Positions 8,433 to 17,194 of a stretch of 64,000 nt of DNA are shown here, piece by piece. A model generated the notes under the pieces. That model ran no database searches. It had not been told where the DNA came from and saw only the letters and a list, made by a program, of their open reading frames with translations. Made by a program: the position numbers and the translations under genes. The stretch comes from DSOI01 sp041394885 (lineage in GTDB: Bacteria > Acidobacteriota > Terriglobia > Bryobacterales > Bryobacteraceae). How positions within the stretch are numbered: the stretch's first letter is position 1; each line of letters opens with the position of its first letter. The DNA lies in NCBI GenBank assembly GCA_041394885.1, contig JAWKHI010000028.1:23031-87030 (forward strand). Reading direction: 5' to 3'.

Positions 8433-9376
8433 AGAATTGCGTTGTTCCCCAATAACATCAGCAGAAGCGCTTTTTGCGCGTGAAGGCGGTTGGCCGCCTG
8501 TTGAAAGACAACCGACTGGCGGGACTCGACCACGTCCGCGGTTACCTCTTGTCCGCGCTTGGCGGGGAGGCAATGAAGAAACACGGCTGTTTTTTTGGCC
8601 TTCTTCATGAGGGCGGTGTCGACCCGGTAGGGCTCGAAGTGGACCATGCGTTCGTAGGCCTCATGCTCCTGGCCCATGCTGGCCCAGACGTCGGTGTAGA
8701 CGGCGTCGGCGCCGCGGACTGCCTCTTCGGCGTCGGGTGTGATTTTGATGTTGCCGCCGAGAGACCTGGCTTCGCGGACGATGTCGTCATCGGGGGCGTA
8801 GCCTTCCGGATGAGCAAGCGCGAACTGCACTTCGGTCTGCGCGGCGGTGAGCATGAGGGAATGGGCGACGTTATTGCCATCGCCGACAAAGGCCAGCTTG
8901 AGGCCCTTCAATTTGCCGAAGCACTCCTCGAGAGTCTGGAAGTCCGCGAGGGCCTGACAGGGGTGATAGAGATCGCTGAGGGCGTTTACCACCGGGGCCT
9001 TTGCCCATTCGGCGAGATCGTCGACGGTCTGCTGATCGAAGGTGCGAGCTACGATGGCGTCGACCCAGCCGTCGAGGTTGCGCGCCACATCGGCTACGGG
9101 CTCGCGTTCGCCGATGGGGCCGATTTGGGTGGCGGCGCCCCCGCCCAACTGCTGCATGGCGAGTTCGAAGGTGAAGCGGGTGCGGAGAGAGGGCTTCTCG
9201 AACAGGAGCGCGGCGTATTTGCCGGCGAGCGCGGTGCGGTAGCGCTCGGGGTATTTCTTGATGTCGTGGGCGAGGTCAAGAAGCTGGCGGAGCTCGTCGA
9301 CGGTGAGGTCCTGATCACGGCGCAAGTCACCGGCGGCGATCCGGGGAACGGGCGGGTTGGCCCGGACGGAACGCAT
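8429..9376 (-). CDS. argF: Ornithine carbamoyltransferase
   Basis: About 315 residues from the ATG at 9376. It makes citrulline from ornithine and carbamoyl phosphate. The carbamoyl-phosphate loop is FEKPSLRTRFTFE, the HPCQALAD motif follows, DVWASMGQE carries the ornithine-binding SMG loop, and HCLPAKRG is the C-terminal active-site motif. An upstream TTG at 9406 is in frame but lies inside an ARG box, so 9376 is the more likely start. First gene of the argFGHR operon. Confidence 0.95.
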   Translation of the reverse strand: MRSVRANPPVPRIAAGDLRRDQDLTVDELRQLLDLAHDIKKYPERYRTALAGKYAALLFEKPSLRTRFTFELAMQQLGGGAATQIGPIGEREPVADVARNLDGWVDAIVARTFDQQTVDDLAEWAKAPVVNALSDLYHPCQALADFQTLEECFGKLKGLKLAFVGDGNNVAHSLMLTAAQTEVQFALAHPEGYAPDDDIVREARSLGGNIKITPDAEEAVRGADAVYTDVWASMGQEHEAYERMVHFEPYRVDTALMKKAKKTAVFLHCLPAKRGQEVTADVVESRQSVVFQQAANRLHAQKALLLMLLGNNAIL

Positions 9377-9389
9377 GCGCGCGGACGCC

Positions 9390-9427
9390 AGTGAATTTTT
9401 ATTCAATAGACTGAATAATTACACATT
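9390..9427 (-). promoter_or_regulatory. Two tandem ARG boxes (ArgR operator) upstream of argF
   Basis: Box 1 has a perfect core TGAAT-TTTT-ATTCA at 9392-9405, matching the enterobacterial ARG-box core. Box 2 at 9412-9425 is TGAAT-AATT-ACACA, with a degenerate right half. The core starts are 20 bp apart, about two helical turns, the layout bound by one ArgR hexamer. The boxes sit 14-51 bp upstream of the argF ATG in a locally AT-rich stretch that probably also holds the promoter. Confidence 0.85.
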
Positions 9428-9480
9428 CCGGGCGGGCGCGTCAATGCTGACGCCTGGGGGGCCGGACGGCGATCTAGCGG

Positions 9481-11256
9481 TCAGTCGAGCTTGCGGACGT
9501 AGGTGAAGTAAGCGCCGCGCTCGGCGCCGCCCTCTTCGATCAACCAGGTTTGCAACTCGGCGGGGCCTTTCTGAAGATCGAGTTCGAATACGGCCGCTTT
9601 GTCGCCGGCCTTCACGGAGGTGGTCCGATCGGCGGCTCCGATCCGGATCCTCGCTTTCACAGCGGCGATGGCCTTGCCGGGAGCCGTTTCGCGGTTGGGC
9701 GAAGGGTCTTTATACGGAGCATTGATGGGGAGATCCACCTCCTCGGGCCACCGGCGCAACTCGAATCGGTATTTGCCGGGGCGGGTGACGTCGACGGCCC
9801 AGAATCCGTTGGCTTCCGGCGCCTGGCGGATGCCGCGCTGGTTCCAGGTGCGCTCGGAGCCTTCCCCGTGCCAGTCATGACAGGTGAGGCGCACCGGATT
9901 GGCGGTGGGGTGCCCGAGGCCGATACGGACGTATTCGCCGGCGTGAGCCGATACGAGCTTCCACCAGTCGTCGTAGGCGGCGGTGAGGCGGGCGGTGGTT
10001 TGCGGCTGTTGGGCCGCGACGTCGGTCTTCTGTCCAGGGTCTTTGCGGATGTCGTAAAGCTCGAGCTTGGCGAGGTCGCCGTCGGGGCTGGGATTGACGA
10101 GCCGCCAACGATCGGTCATGACAGCGGCCTGCCGCCATTTGACGAGATTGTCGAGCCTCTGGGAATCGGTGACGATCGTGCGGTCCGGCCAGGCGCTGGC
10201 GGAGCCGGCAAGCAGCGGCTTCAGCGAGCGGCCATGCAGTTCGGGGCCTTTCGGGCGCTTGAGGGAGCAGAGATCGATGAGGGTGGGAGTGATGTCGACG
10301 TGGGCAGTGAGCTTGTCGATGTCGCGGCCGCCGCCGAGGCCGCCCTTGGGCCACCGAAGGAAGAATGGCACCCGATGGCCGCCTTCGTAGGGCGAGCCTT
10401 TGGCTCCGCGCATGCCGGCGTTGAAGACATTGGCGCCGGCGGCGGTTCCGTTGTCGGTGGTGAAGATGAGGATGGTGTTTTCCGAAAGACCCTGTTTGTC
10501 GAGCCAGGCGCGGAGGCGGGCGACATTGTCGTCGATGTTCTCGATCATGCCGTAGAAGCCGGGGTCGCGGAGGCCCTTGGTAGAGGTGTGCCGCTGGGAG
10601 TAGCGTTCCGGGGCCCACATGGGGCCGTGCGGGGCATTGGTGGGGATGTAGCAGAAAAACGGCGACCGCTTTGCGCTGGCGTCGCCCATGAAGCGCATCG
10701 CGTTGTCGAACCAGACGTCGGTGCAGAAGCCTTTGTACCGTTCGGGGCGGCCGTTGTGGAAGTAGGTGTCGTCGGCATAGTCGTTACCGAAGAAATCCGG
10801 GGTCTGCCAGACACCGCCTCCGCCGTGGACGAGCACTTCGTCGAAGCCGCGGTCCTGCGGACGGCAGGGATGATTGTCGCCGAGATGCCATTTGCCGAAG
10901 ATGCCGGTGCGGTACCCGGAGGCGCGGAAGCAATCGGCGAGGGTGACTTCGCGCGGATGGAGGAGGGAGCGTCCCATGATGGTGTGCCATGCGCCGGTGA
11001 CGTTGGTGTACCGGCCGGTGAGCAAGGCGGAGCGCGTGGGAGCGCAGGTGGGGCTGACGTGATAGTTGGTGAGCCGGACCGATTCCGAATGCAACTTGTC
11101 GATGGCGGGCGTGTGGATAGAGGGATTGCCGTGGCAGGCCAGATCGCCGTAGCCCTGGTCATCGGTCATAACGAGAACGACGTTGGGCGGGTTTGTGGCG
11201 GCGGGAGCCAATGCGGGAAGCAGGGCGGCGCCAAGGAAGTTCCGGCGGGAGGTCAT
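9481..11256 (-). CDS. Tat-exported arylsulfatase-like sulfatase
   Basis: 591 residues. The N terminus TSRRNFLGAALLPALAPAA is a Tat signal. The sulfatase core starts NVVLVMTDDQGYGD, with the metal-binding Asp pair at residues 32-33. The formylglycine-site motif C71-A-P-T-R75 is a type I sulfatase signature, so a formylglycine-generating enzyme is expected elsewhere. FGKWHLG and TDNGTAAG are further family motifs. The last 130 residues are an extra beta-rich region. It probably desulfates sulfated glycans in the periplasm. Divergent from a TonB-type barrel 54 bp away, which may take up the same substrate. Confidence 0.9.
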   Translation of the reverse strand: MTSRRNFLGAALLPALAPAATNPPNVVLVMTDDQGYGDLACHGNPSIHTPAIDKLHSESVRLTNYHVSPTCAPTRSALLTGRYTNVTGAWHTIMGRSLLHPREVTLADCFRASGYRTGIFGKWHLGDNHPCRPQDRGFDEVLVHGGGGVWQTPDFFGNDYADDTYFHNGRPERYKGFCTDVWFDNAMRFMGDASAKRSPFFCYIPTNAPHGPMWAPERYSQRHTSTKGLRDPGFYGMIENIDDNVARLRAWLDKQGLSENTILIFTTDNGTAAGANVFNAGMRGAKGSPYEGGHRVPFFLRWPKGGLGGGRDIDKLTAHVDITPTLIDLCSLKRPKGPELHGRSLKPLLAGSASAWPDRTIVTDSQRLDNLVKWRQAAVMTDRWRLVNPSPDGDLAKLELYDIRKDPGQKTDVAAQQPQTTARLTAAYDDWWKLVSAHAGEYVRIGLGHPTANPVRLTCHDWHGEGSERTWNQRGIRQAPEANGFWAVDVTRPGKYRFELRRWPEEVDLPINAPYKDPSPNRETAPGKAIAAVKARIRIGAADRTTSVKAGDKAAVFELDLQKGPAELQTWLIEEGGAERGAYFTYVRKLD

Positions 11257-11310
11257 TGTTTGAGATTACTAAACGCGAAGCGGGCCGCGTTACTCTAGAG
11301 AGATCGCATT

Positions 11311-13923
11311 GTGACGCTACTCCTCGTTTCCCTGCTGGCTCTGGCAGGGTCTGCCCAGACGCCATCCGCGGCTCCACCAACTCCGGAAGCCAAGCCGGCG
11401 CGGACAGAAGCAGGCGGAGACAGCGCTCCCGCGCAGCAGCGCACCTCACTCAACCTGTTGGGCCAGACCGACACCAATCGCGGGGAGAGCCGCCGCAACG
11501 AAAACGTGCAGTTCAATCTGGTGGACAACAACGCGGTGAAGGAGATGAATATTCGCCTGGGGGCCACCGCCACCATTGTGGGCGAGTTTCAGGCCGACCG
11601 CCGGTATTTCGGCGCGGAACTGGGGGCCCGGCCCGCGGCTCCGGTTCACGCCGCCGCGTCGCCGGCCGCGTCGGTGCATGGGTCTTTGTTCCTGAATCAC
11701 AACAACAGCATCTTTAGCGCGCGATCGTTCTTCCAGGTGGGCGATGTCCGGCCGGCGCGCGAAAACAACTACGGATTCACGGTGAATACGTCGTTGTGGA
11801 AGGGTGCGTCGCTTTCGATGAACGGATCGCAAAACAAGCAGCGCGGCGTGGTGAACGGGAATGTGCTGGTGCCGCTGTTATCGGAGCGAACGCCGCTGAC
11901 CAGCGATCCTCAATTGCGGCCGATCGTCGAGAATTATCTCGCGGCATATCCGGCCGAGCTTCCCAATCGCACCGATATCGCCGACCGGGCGCTGAACACC
12001 AACTCGCCGCAGCAGATCGATACGGACGCCGCCGGTATCCAACTCGACCAGCGAATGGGGACGAGGGACCGCATCACGCTGCGGTATGGTTTCACGGCGC
12101 AGAGCGTGGATGCGTTCCAGTTTGTGGCCGGGCAGAATCCGGACACCGACACGAAGTCTCACACGGCGCGGATCACGTGGAATCGGGCATGGTCGGCTAT
12201 GACGACGATGGACGCATCGGTTGGGTTCGATCGATTGGGATCGCTGCTGCAGCCGGCGGCGCCCTACGGGTCCATCAGTTCGAGCAATGCGCTCAGCTCG
12301 ATCGGTCCGTCGCCGATCATCCCGATTGACCGGGCGCAGAACCGCTACCGGGGCGCGGTATCGGTGGCGCACCTGCGTGGGCGGCACCGGCTGAGTTTCG
12401 GCGGCGGGTGGACTCGTCTGCAGTACAACGGCGAAGAGACCGATGGCCACCGGGGAATCCTGTCCTTCCGGAACGATTTCGGGCGCGACGCGATCACCAA
12501 CCTGCGGATGGGGACACCGAGCCAGTTGATTCAAGCCCTCGGCACTACCTACCGCGGCTTCCGCAATTGGGATAGCGCGATCTTCGCCGGAGACCGGTGG
12601 CAGGCGACATCGTCGCTCACCCTGCAATTCTCGCTGCGATATGAGGCGTGGACGCGTCCGCACGACGTGACCGGACGGAGCAACCTGCAGCTGGATTCCG
12701 ACCTCAACAACTTTGCGCCATCATTCGGGTTCGCGCAGCGAATGCCGGGGAAGTGGGGCGTTTTGCGGGGGGCTTACGGGCTCCACTATGGCGAGATCTT
12801 TCCCGTCACCTACGGGCAGGATCGTTTGAACGCACCGAACAGTCTGCGCATCGTGATCAACCAACCGAATCTGGCCGATCCGTTGGGCGGCCGGCGATTC
12901 GAGGAATTGGATCCGAATGGCCCGTCGAGTCTGGTGGAGATCTCGCGGGATCTGGCGACGCCGTATTCGCATCAATACAACTTCAGTTGGGAAGCCGAGG
13001 TGGCTCCGCAGTGGAAGCTGCAACTGGGATACGCCGGCAGCCGTTCGAACAAGCTGATCATGACGTGGTTTCTGAATCGCGGGCAGGTGGTGGAGGGCAT
13101 CCCGCTGATCAGCGCCACCATCAACGAGCGCCGGGCAAACCCGAACCGTTACGAGCATCTCTACGTGCTCAACGGATCGCGTGGATATTATGACGCGGGC
13201 CGGGCGTCGCTTGTGGCGCCGCGGTGGAGGGGGGTGAATTTTTCGGTTTCGTATTGGTTCAGCAAGGCGATCGATTTGGGCACCGACTACGCCAATACGG
13301 CGTCGGGCCCGGACGCGCGCGTCGCGGTGAGCCAAACCGAGTCCGACGTTTACAAGGATACGAAGGCCCTGAGCAACTTCGATCAGCCGCATGCATTTCT
13401 GGGCCAGTTCCACTACGAGACTCCGCGGGGGCGCGATTCCGTGGGCCGTTGGCTGGGCGGGTGGGAGTTGTCGGGCGTTGTACTGGCGAAGCCGGGGACG
13501 CCGTTCACCGTGGAGTCCGGGTCAGACGCGCCCGGGTTCGGCAACGTGGACGGGGCGCGCGGGGACCGTCCGAATCTGCTGGATACGGCGGTTCTCGGCC
13601 GTACGATCGGGCATCCGGATACGGCGCAAAGTTTGCTGCCACGGTCGGCGTTCGCATTTATCCGGCCGGGGGAAATGGCGGGAAGCCTGGGACGCAACAC
13701 GTTCCGGAAGGGCCGCATCGCGAATGTGAATGCGGCGCTGGCGCGAACGTTCGTGGTTTCGGGCGACAACAAGCTGACGTTTCGGGCCGAGTCGATCAAC
13801 TTTTTCAACACGGCGCAGTTCGCGGATCCGACCAAGGAATTGGCGTCGCCGAGTTTCGGGCAGATCAACAATACGTTAAACGATGGCCGGACGTTCCGGT
13901 TCGGGCTTCGATTCGAGTTTTAG
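11311..13923 (+). CDS. TonB-dependent receptor-like outer-membrane barrel
   Basis: 870 residues from a GTG start, with a signal peptide (LLLVSLLALAGSAQ). The body is rich in alternating aromatic and polar strands, and the protein ends LRFEF with a terminal Phe, the usual outer-membrane insertion signal. Features such as SHQYNFSWEAEV, GYAGSRSNKL and FRAESINFFNTAQF match the Oar-like TonB-receptor barrels of Acidobacteria. I see neither the N-terminal carboxypeptidase-regulatory domain nor a clear plug, unlike the receptor at 54883-58157. It could be a plug-less porin-like relative. Its stop overlaps that of the convergent PNPOx-like gene. Confidence 0.8.
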   Translation: MTLLLVSLLALAGSAQTPSAAPPTPEAKPARTEAGGDSAPAQQRTSLNLLGQTDTNRGESRRNENVQFNLVDNNAVKEMNIRLGATATIVGEFQADRRYFGAELGARPAAPVHAAASPAASVHGSLFLNHNNSIFSARSFFQVGDVRPARENNYGFTVNTSLWKGASLSMNGSQNKQRGVVNGNVLVPLLSERTPLTSDPQLRPIVENYLAAYPAELPNRTDIADRALNTNSPQQIDTDAAGIQLDQRMGTRDRITLRYGFTAQSVDAFQFVAGQNPDTDTKSHTARITWNRAWSAMTTMDASVGFDRLGSLLQPAAPYGSISSSNALSSIGPSPIIPIDRAQNRYRGAVSVAHLRGRHRLSFGGGWTRLQYNGEETDGHRGILSFRNDFGRDAITNLRMGTPSQLIQALGTTYRGFRNWDSAIFAGDRWQATSSLTLQFSLRYEAWTRPHDVTGRSNLQLDSDLNNFAPSFGFAQRMPGKWGVLRGAYGLHYGEIFPVTYGQDRLNAPNSLRIVINQPNLADPLGGRRFEELDPNGPSSLVEISRDLATPYSHQYNFSWEAEVAPQWKLQLGYAGSRSNKLIMTWFLNRGQVVEGIPLISATINERRANPNRYEHLYVLNGSRGYYDAGRASLVAPRWRGVNFSVSYWFSKAIDLGTDYANTASGPDARVAVSQTESDVYKDTKALSNFDQPHAFLGQFHYETPRGRDSVGRWLGGWELSGVVLAKPGTPFTVESGSDAPGFGNVDGARGDRPNLLDTAVLGRTIGHPDTAQSLLPRSAFAFIRPGEMAGSLGRNTFRKGRIANVNAALARTFVVSGDNKLTFRAESINFFNTAQFADPTKELASPSFGQINNTLNDGRTFRFGLRFEF

Positions 13924-14345
13924 GCCGGATCGAAGTGGAATTCTCGCACGAGCGCTGGTTCGACGGCGAAATCGCTGTACCGAATCCAGACCGGTCTCAC
14001 GACGAAGTAGACGATGCCGGGCCAACTCAGCCGATTCGGCCCATCGGGCCAGGCTTGGAAATAAATTCGCTGATACGCGGCCAGATCGGGCGGACGAATT
14101 TCCTCGGCCAGGCCCTCGTATTGGACGGTTTGCGCGCCGTCCCAGGCGATGGTGAAGCTGCAATCCGGCTTAGCGATCAGATTCGGATACTTGCGGCTGG
14201 TGGTGACGGTGTCGAAGACGATTTCCAGGCGCTGGGTGACCGCGATTCCAACCAGCGCCGATTGGGGGCGGCCGGCCTCGGACACGGACCCGATCACGGC
14301 GAGTTTGTGGCGTTGCAGGAATGGATAGAGTTCGGCTTCGGTCAT
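13920..14345 (-). CDS. Pyridoxamine 5'-phosphate oxidase-like flavin-binding protein
   Basis: 141 residues, the size of small split-barrel PNPOx-like proteins. Recognisable features are an N-terminal helix (MTEAELYPFLQRHKLAVIGSV), strand ALVGIAVTQRLEIVFDT, TTSRKYPNLI and a C-terminal IRYSDF. Such proteins bind FMN or F420; the substrate cannot be told. The start ATG at 14345 lies 21 bp from the divergent cupin gene. The 3' end overlaps the stop of the TonB-type gene by 4 bp. Confidence 0.8.
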   Translation of the reverse strand: MTEAELYPFLQRHKLAVIGSVSEAGRPQSALVGIAVTQRLEIVFDTVTTSRKYPNLIAKPDCSFTIAWDGAQTVQYEGLAEEIRPPDLAAYQRIYFQAWPDGPNRLSWPGIVYFVVRPVWIRYSDFAVEPALVREFHFDPA

Positions 14346-14366
14346 GCGCGGATTATAGAATAAGGC

Positions 14367-14837
14367 GTGTCCCCGCAGTTGATCACTCCGGAACTGATCG
14401 CGTCCGTCACCGAGGCCGCGCGCCGGTCGCCGCGCAGGCGGATGAACCATAATTTCCACACAGGACCCGGCGACAACCCACACCGCTTTCTGAATGTGTT
14501 TCTTCGCGGTAGCTATGTGGCGCCGCACCGGCATCTGCACCCGCCGAAAGCGGAGAGCTTTCTCGTACTGGAAGGCAGCATGGTGGCTGTGGTTTTCCGT
14601 GAGGACGGCTCGATCCACGAGCGACACCGTATCGGTCCCGGCGAACCGGCGTGGGGCATAGACCTGACTCCGGGCGTGTGGCACACGGTGGCCGCACTTT
14701 CTGAGGTTGCCGTGTGTTACGAGGTGAAGCCCGGGCCATGGGATCCGGCGTCGGACAAGGAATTCGCGACTTGGGCGCCTCGGGAGGGGGATGCCGCGGC
14801 GGGCGGCTATCTGGAGCGGTTGCTCGCAGAACTTTGA
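14367..14837 (+). CDS. WbuC-family cupin-fold metalloprotein
   Basis: 156 residues from a GTG start. The opening MNHNFH is typical of the WbuC family. The cupin core PHRHLHPPKAESFLVLEG contains the His and Glu metal ligands, and WHTV carries the last His. WbuC proteins are often next to O-antigen or surface-sugar genes, but their reaction is not settled. Here the neighbours are a PNPOx-like gene (divergent) and a hydroxyacid dehydrogenase 56 bp downstream. Confidence 0.85.
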   Translation: MSPQLITPELIASVTEAARRSPRRRMNHNFHTGPGDNPHRFLNVFLRGSYVAPHRHLHPPKAESFLVLEGSMVAVVFREDGSIHERHRIGPGEPAWGIDLTPGVWHTVAALSEVAVCYEVKPGPWDPASDKEFATWAPREGDAAAGGYLERLLAEL

Positions 14838-14893
14838 GCAGTGCGCAAGGCTGCGGGCCAGGGCCATCGGCGGTACACTGTCTAGTTCGACCA

Positions 14894-15859
14894 ATGCCAC
14901 ATTCCATACTCGTTTTGTCGAAGCCGGAAGCAGGCTTTCTGAAGTTGCTCTCGAAACTGCCGGAGGACACCAATATCGTGGTGGGCAACCGGCCCGAGAT
15001 GTTCGCCGAGCGCGCGCCGGAGGCGGATGTGCTGCTCAACTGCATGCAGCCGCTGGCGGTGTTTCGTGAAGTGTTCCTGATGGCGCCCAAGCTGAAATGG
15101 GTCCACTCTATGTCGGCCGGTGTGGAGAATACGTTGTTTCCGGAACTGGTGGCGAGTCCATTGCCGTTGACCAACGCCCGCGGGGTCTTCAGCCGTTCGT
15201 TGGCCGAATTCGTGATTTTGGGAGCCTTGTATTTCGATAAGAAAGTGAGCGATATGCGGCGGCAGCAGGTGGCCAGCCGTTGGGTGAGCATGGACGTGGA
15301 CGAACTGTATGGCAAGACCATGGGGATCGTCAGCTACGGCAGCATCGGCAGGGAATGCGCCCGGTTGGCCAAGGCGTTCGGCATGAAAGTATGGGCGCAC
15401 CGGAGGCGTCCGGAATTATGCGACGGGGACCCGCTGGTGGACCGCGCTTTCGGTCCGGCGGGGCTCCGCGACATGATGGCCGGATCCGATTTCGTAGCCG
15501 TTTGCTCTCCGCTCACGCCGGAAACACGGGGGATGGTGGGGCGGCGGGAGATCGACGCGATGAAGCCGTCGGCGATTTTCATGAACGTGGGCCGCGGTCC
15601 GGTAGTGGACGAGATGGCGCTGGTGGAGGCGCTCCGTCAGCGGCGGATCCGCGGCGCGGCTCTGGACGTGTTCGAGAAGGAGCCGCTCGTCGAAGGGCAC
15701 GCATTCTGGTCATTGGACAATGTTCTGCTTTCGCCGCACAGCGCGGACCACACTCCGGGATGGATCGACCAATCGATGGAGAAATTCATCGAGAATTTCG
15801 GGCGCTACGCAGCCGGCGAGGAACTGCTGAACCTTGTGGACAAGAAGGCGGGATACTAG
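14894..15859 (+). CDS. D-2-hydroxyacid dehydrogenase (NAD-binding)
   Basis: 321 residues of the phosphoglycerate dehydrogenase / hydroxypyruvate reductase superfamily. The Rossmann motif is SYGSIGRECARLAKAF; catalytic residues are the Arg in NVGRGPVVDE, the Glu in DVFEKEP and the His in SPHSAD. The catalytic domain is split around the coenzyme domain as usual. The substrate is not predictable. ATG at 14894 gives the normal family start (MPHSILVLSKP). A 15-bp gap to the fucosidase gene suggests co-transcription. Confidence 0.9.
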   Translation: MPHSILVLSKPEAGFLKLLSKLPEDTNIVVGNRPEMFAERAPEADVLLNCMQPLAVFREVFLMAPKLKWVHSMSAGVENTLFPELVASPLPLTNARGVFSRSLAEFVILGALYFDKKVSDMRRQQVASRWVSMDVDELYGKTMGIVSYGSIGRECARLAKAFGMKVWAHRRRPELCDGDPLVDRAFGPAGLRDMMAGSDFVAVCSPLTPETRGMVGRREIDAMKPSAIFMNVGRGPVVDEMALVEALRQRRIRGAALDVFEKEPLVEGHAFWSLDNVLLSPHSADHTPGWIDQSMEKFIENFGRYAAGEELLNLVDKKAGY

Positions 15860-15874
15860 GGACGAGAGGTAGCC

Positions 15875-17194
15875 ATGAGCAAAGTACTTCTGACCATGTT
15901 GGTCTCCGCGGCTACGTTGCTGGCGCAGGGAGACTACACGCCGTCCGCGGAGAATCTGAAGACCCGGGAGTGGTTCCAGAACGCCCGGTTCGGGTTATTC
16001 ATCCACTGGGGCGTTTACAGCGTGCTGGGCGACGGCGAGTGGGTGATGAACAACAAGAAGATCTCGATCGCCGATTACGAACCACTGGCGGCGCGCTTCA
16101 ATCCCACCGGCTTCAATGCGGCGCAATGGGTGTCGTTGGCCAAGGCGGCGGGAATGCGGTACATCACGATCACGAGCAAGCATCACGACGGGTTCGCGAT
16201 GTGGGGCACCAAGCAGACAAAGTGGAACATTGTGGATGGGACTCCTTACAAGAAAGATCCGTTGAAGATGCTGGCGGAGGAGTGCCGCAAGCAAGGGATC
16301 AAGCTGTTCTTCTATCATTCGCAACTGGACTGGCATCATCCCGACTACTTTCCGCGCGGACGGACGGGGCTCGCGTCGGGGCGGCCCGAATCCGGGGACT
16401 TCAACAAGTACCTCGACTTCATGGACGCCCAGTTGACCGAACTGCTCACCAACTACGGCGAAGTGGGCGGCATCTGGTTTGACGGCATGTGGGACAAGCC
16501 GCAAGCGGAATGGCGGCTGAGCAAAACGTACTCGCTGATCCACAAACTGCAGCCGGGCGCGATGGTGGGCAGCAATCATCACAAGACACCGTTTCCGGGC
16601 GAGGATTTCCAGATGTTCGAGAAAGACCTGCCCGGGCAGAATCAGGCAGGCTTCAGCGGCGACGCCGGGATCGGCAAGCTGCCGCTCGAGACTTGCGACA
16701 CCATCAACCGGGCGTGGGGGTTCAACGCGAGCGACAAACGCTTCAAATCCACCCGTGAGTTGATTCACTACCTGGTTCGGGCGGCGGGCTACGGGGCGAA
16801 TTTTCTGCTGAATATCGGCCCGAGGCCCGATGGCACTATTCAGCCGGAGTTCGTGGAGAGGCTGCGCCAGATTGGGGAATGGACGTCGAAGAATGGGGCG
16901 TCGGTGTATGGCACCCGCGGCGGTCCGGTTACTCCGAGGCCGTGGGGAGTAACAACGCAGACCGCGGATCGCGTGTATATCCACGTGCTCGATTGGCGCG
17001 ACGATTTGCTGGCGCTGCCCGACCTCGGTCCGGTTACGAACGCCCGATTGCTGACGGGAGCCAAGGTGGATCTGAAGAAGGTGGATGGTGGGATGCTGCT
17101 GCGTCTGCCCGCGGGACGACGTGGACACGATCGTGGTTGTGGACAAGGTGCGCTAGGTGTCGATCGACATCGGAGCCATTGTCGCCGCCGCTGA
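15875..17194 (+). CDS. GH29 alpha-L-fucosidase with a 3' frameshift
   Basis: The signal peptide (VLLTMLVSAATLLAQ) points to export. GH29 features are WFQNARFGLFIHWGVYS, TSKHHDGFAMW and GGIWFDGMWD, where D203 is the likely nucleophile. The reading frame runs to 17194, but the last codons are wrong. After LRLPAG (near 17114) the +1 frame continues DDVDTIVVVDKVR and stops at TAG 17154-17156, directly before the next start at 17157. A single base is missing around CCCGCGGGACGAC. The catalytic domain is complete, so the enzyme may still work with about 28 altered C-terminal residues. It releases fucose from glycans, a possible feed for the aldolase/microcompartment locus at 46.4-48.5 kb. Confidence 0.9.
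   Translation: MSKVLLTMLVSAATLLAQGDYTPSAENLKTREWFQNARFGLFIHWGVYSVLGDGEWVMNNKKISIADYEPLAARFNPTGFNAAQWVSLAKAAGMRYITITSKHHDGFAMWGTKQTKWNIVDGTPYKKDPLKMLAEECRKQGIKLFFYHSQLDWHHPDYFPRGRTGLASGRPESGDFNKYLDFMDAQLTELLTNYGEVGGIWFDGMWDKPQAEWRLSKTYSLIHKLQPGAMVGSNHHKTPFPGEDFQMFEKDLPGQNQAGFSGDAGIGKLPLETCDTINRAWGFNASDKRFKSTRELIHYLVRAAGYGANFLLNIGPRPDGTIQPEFVERLRQIGEWTSKNGASVYGTRGGPVTPRPWGVTTQTADRVYIHVLDWRDDLLALPDLGPVTNARLLTGAKVDLKKVDGGMLLRLPAGRRGHDRGCGQGALGVDRHRSHCRRR

Noticed and set aside
9550..11298. 582-codon open frame antisense to the sulfatase
   Set aside because: The opposite strand carries CAPTR and other sulfatase motifs; the antisense product is low-complexity.
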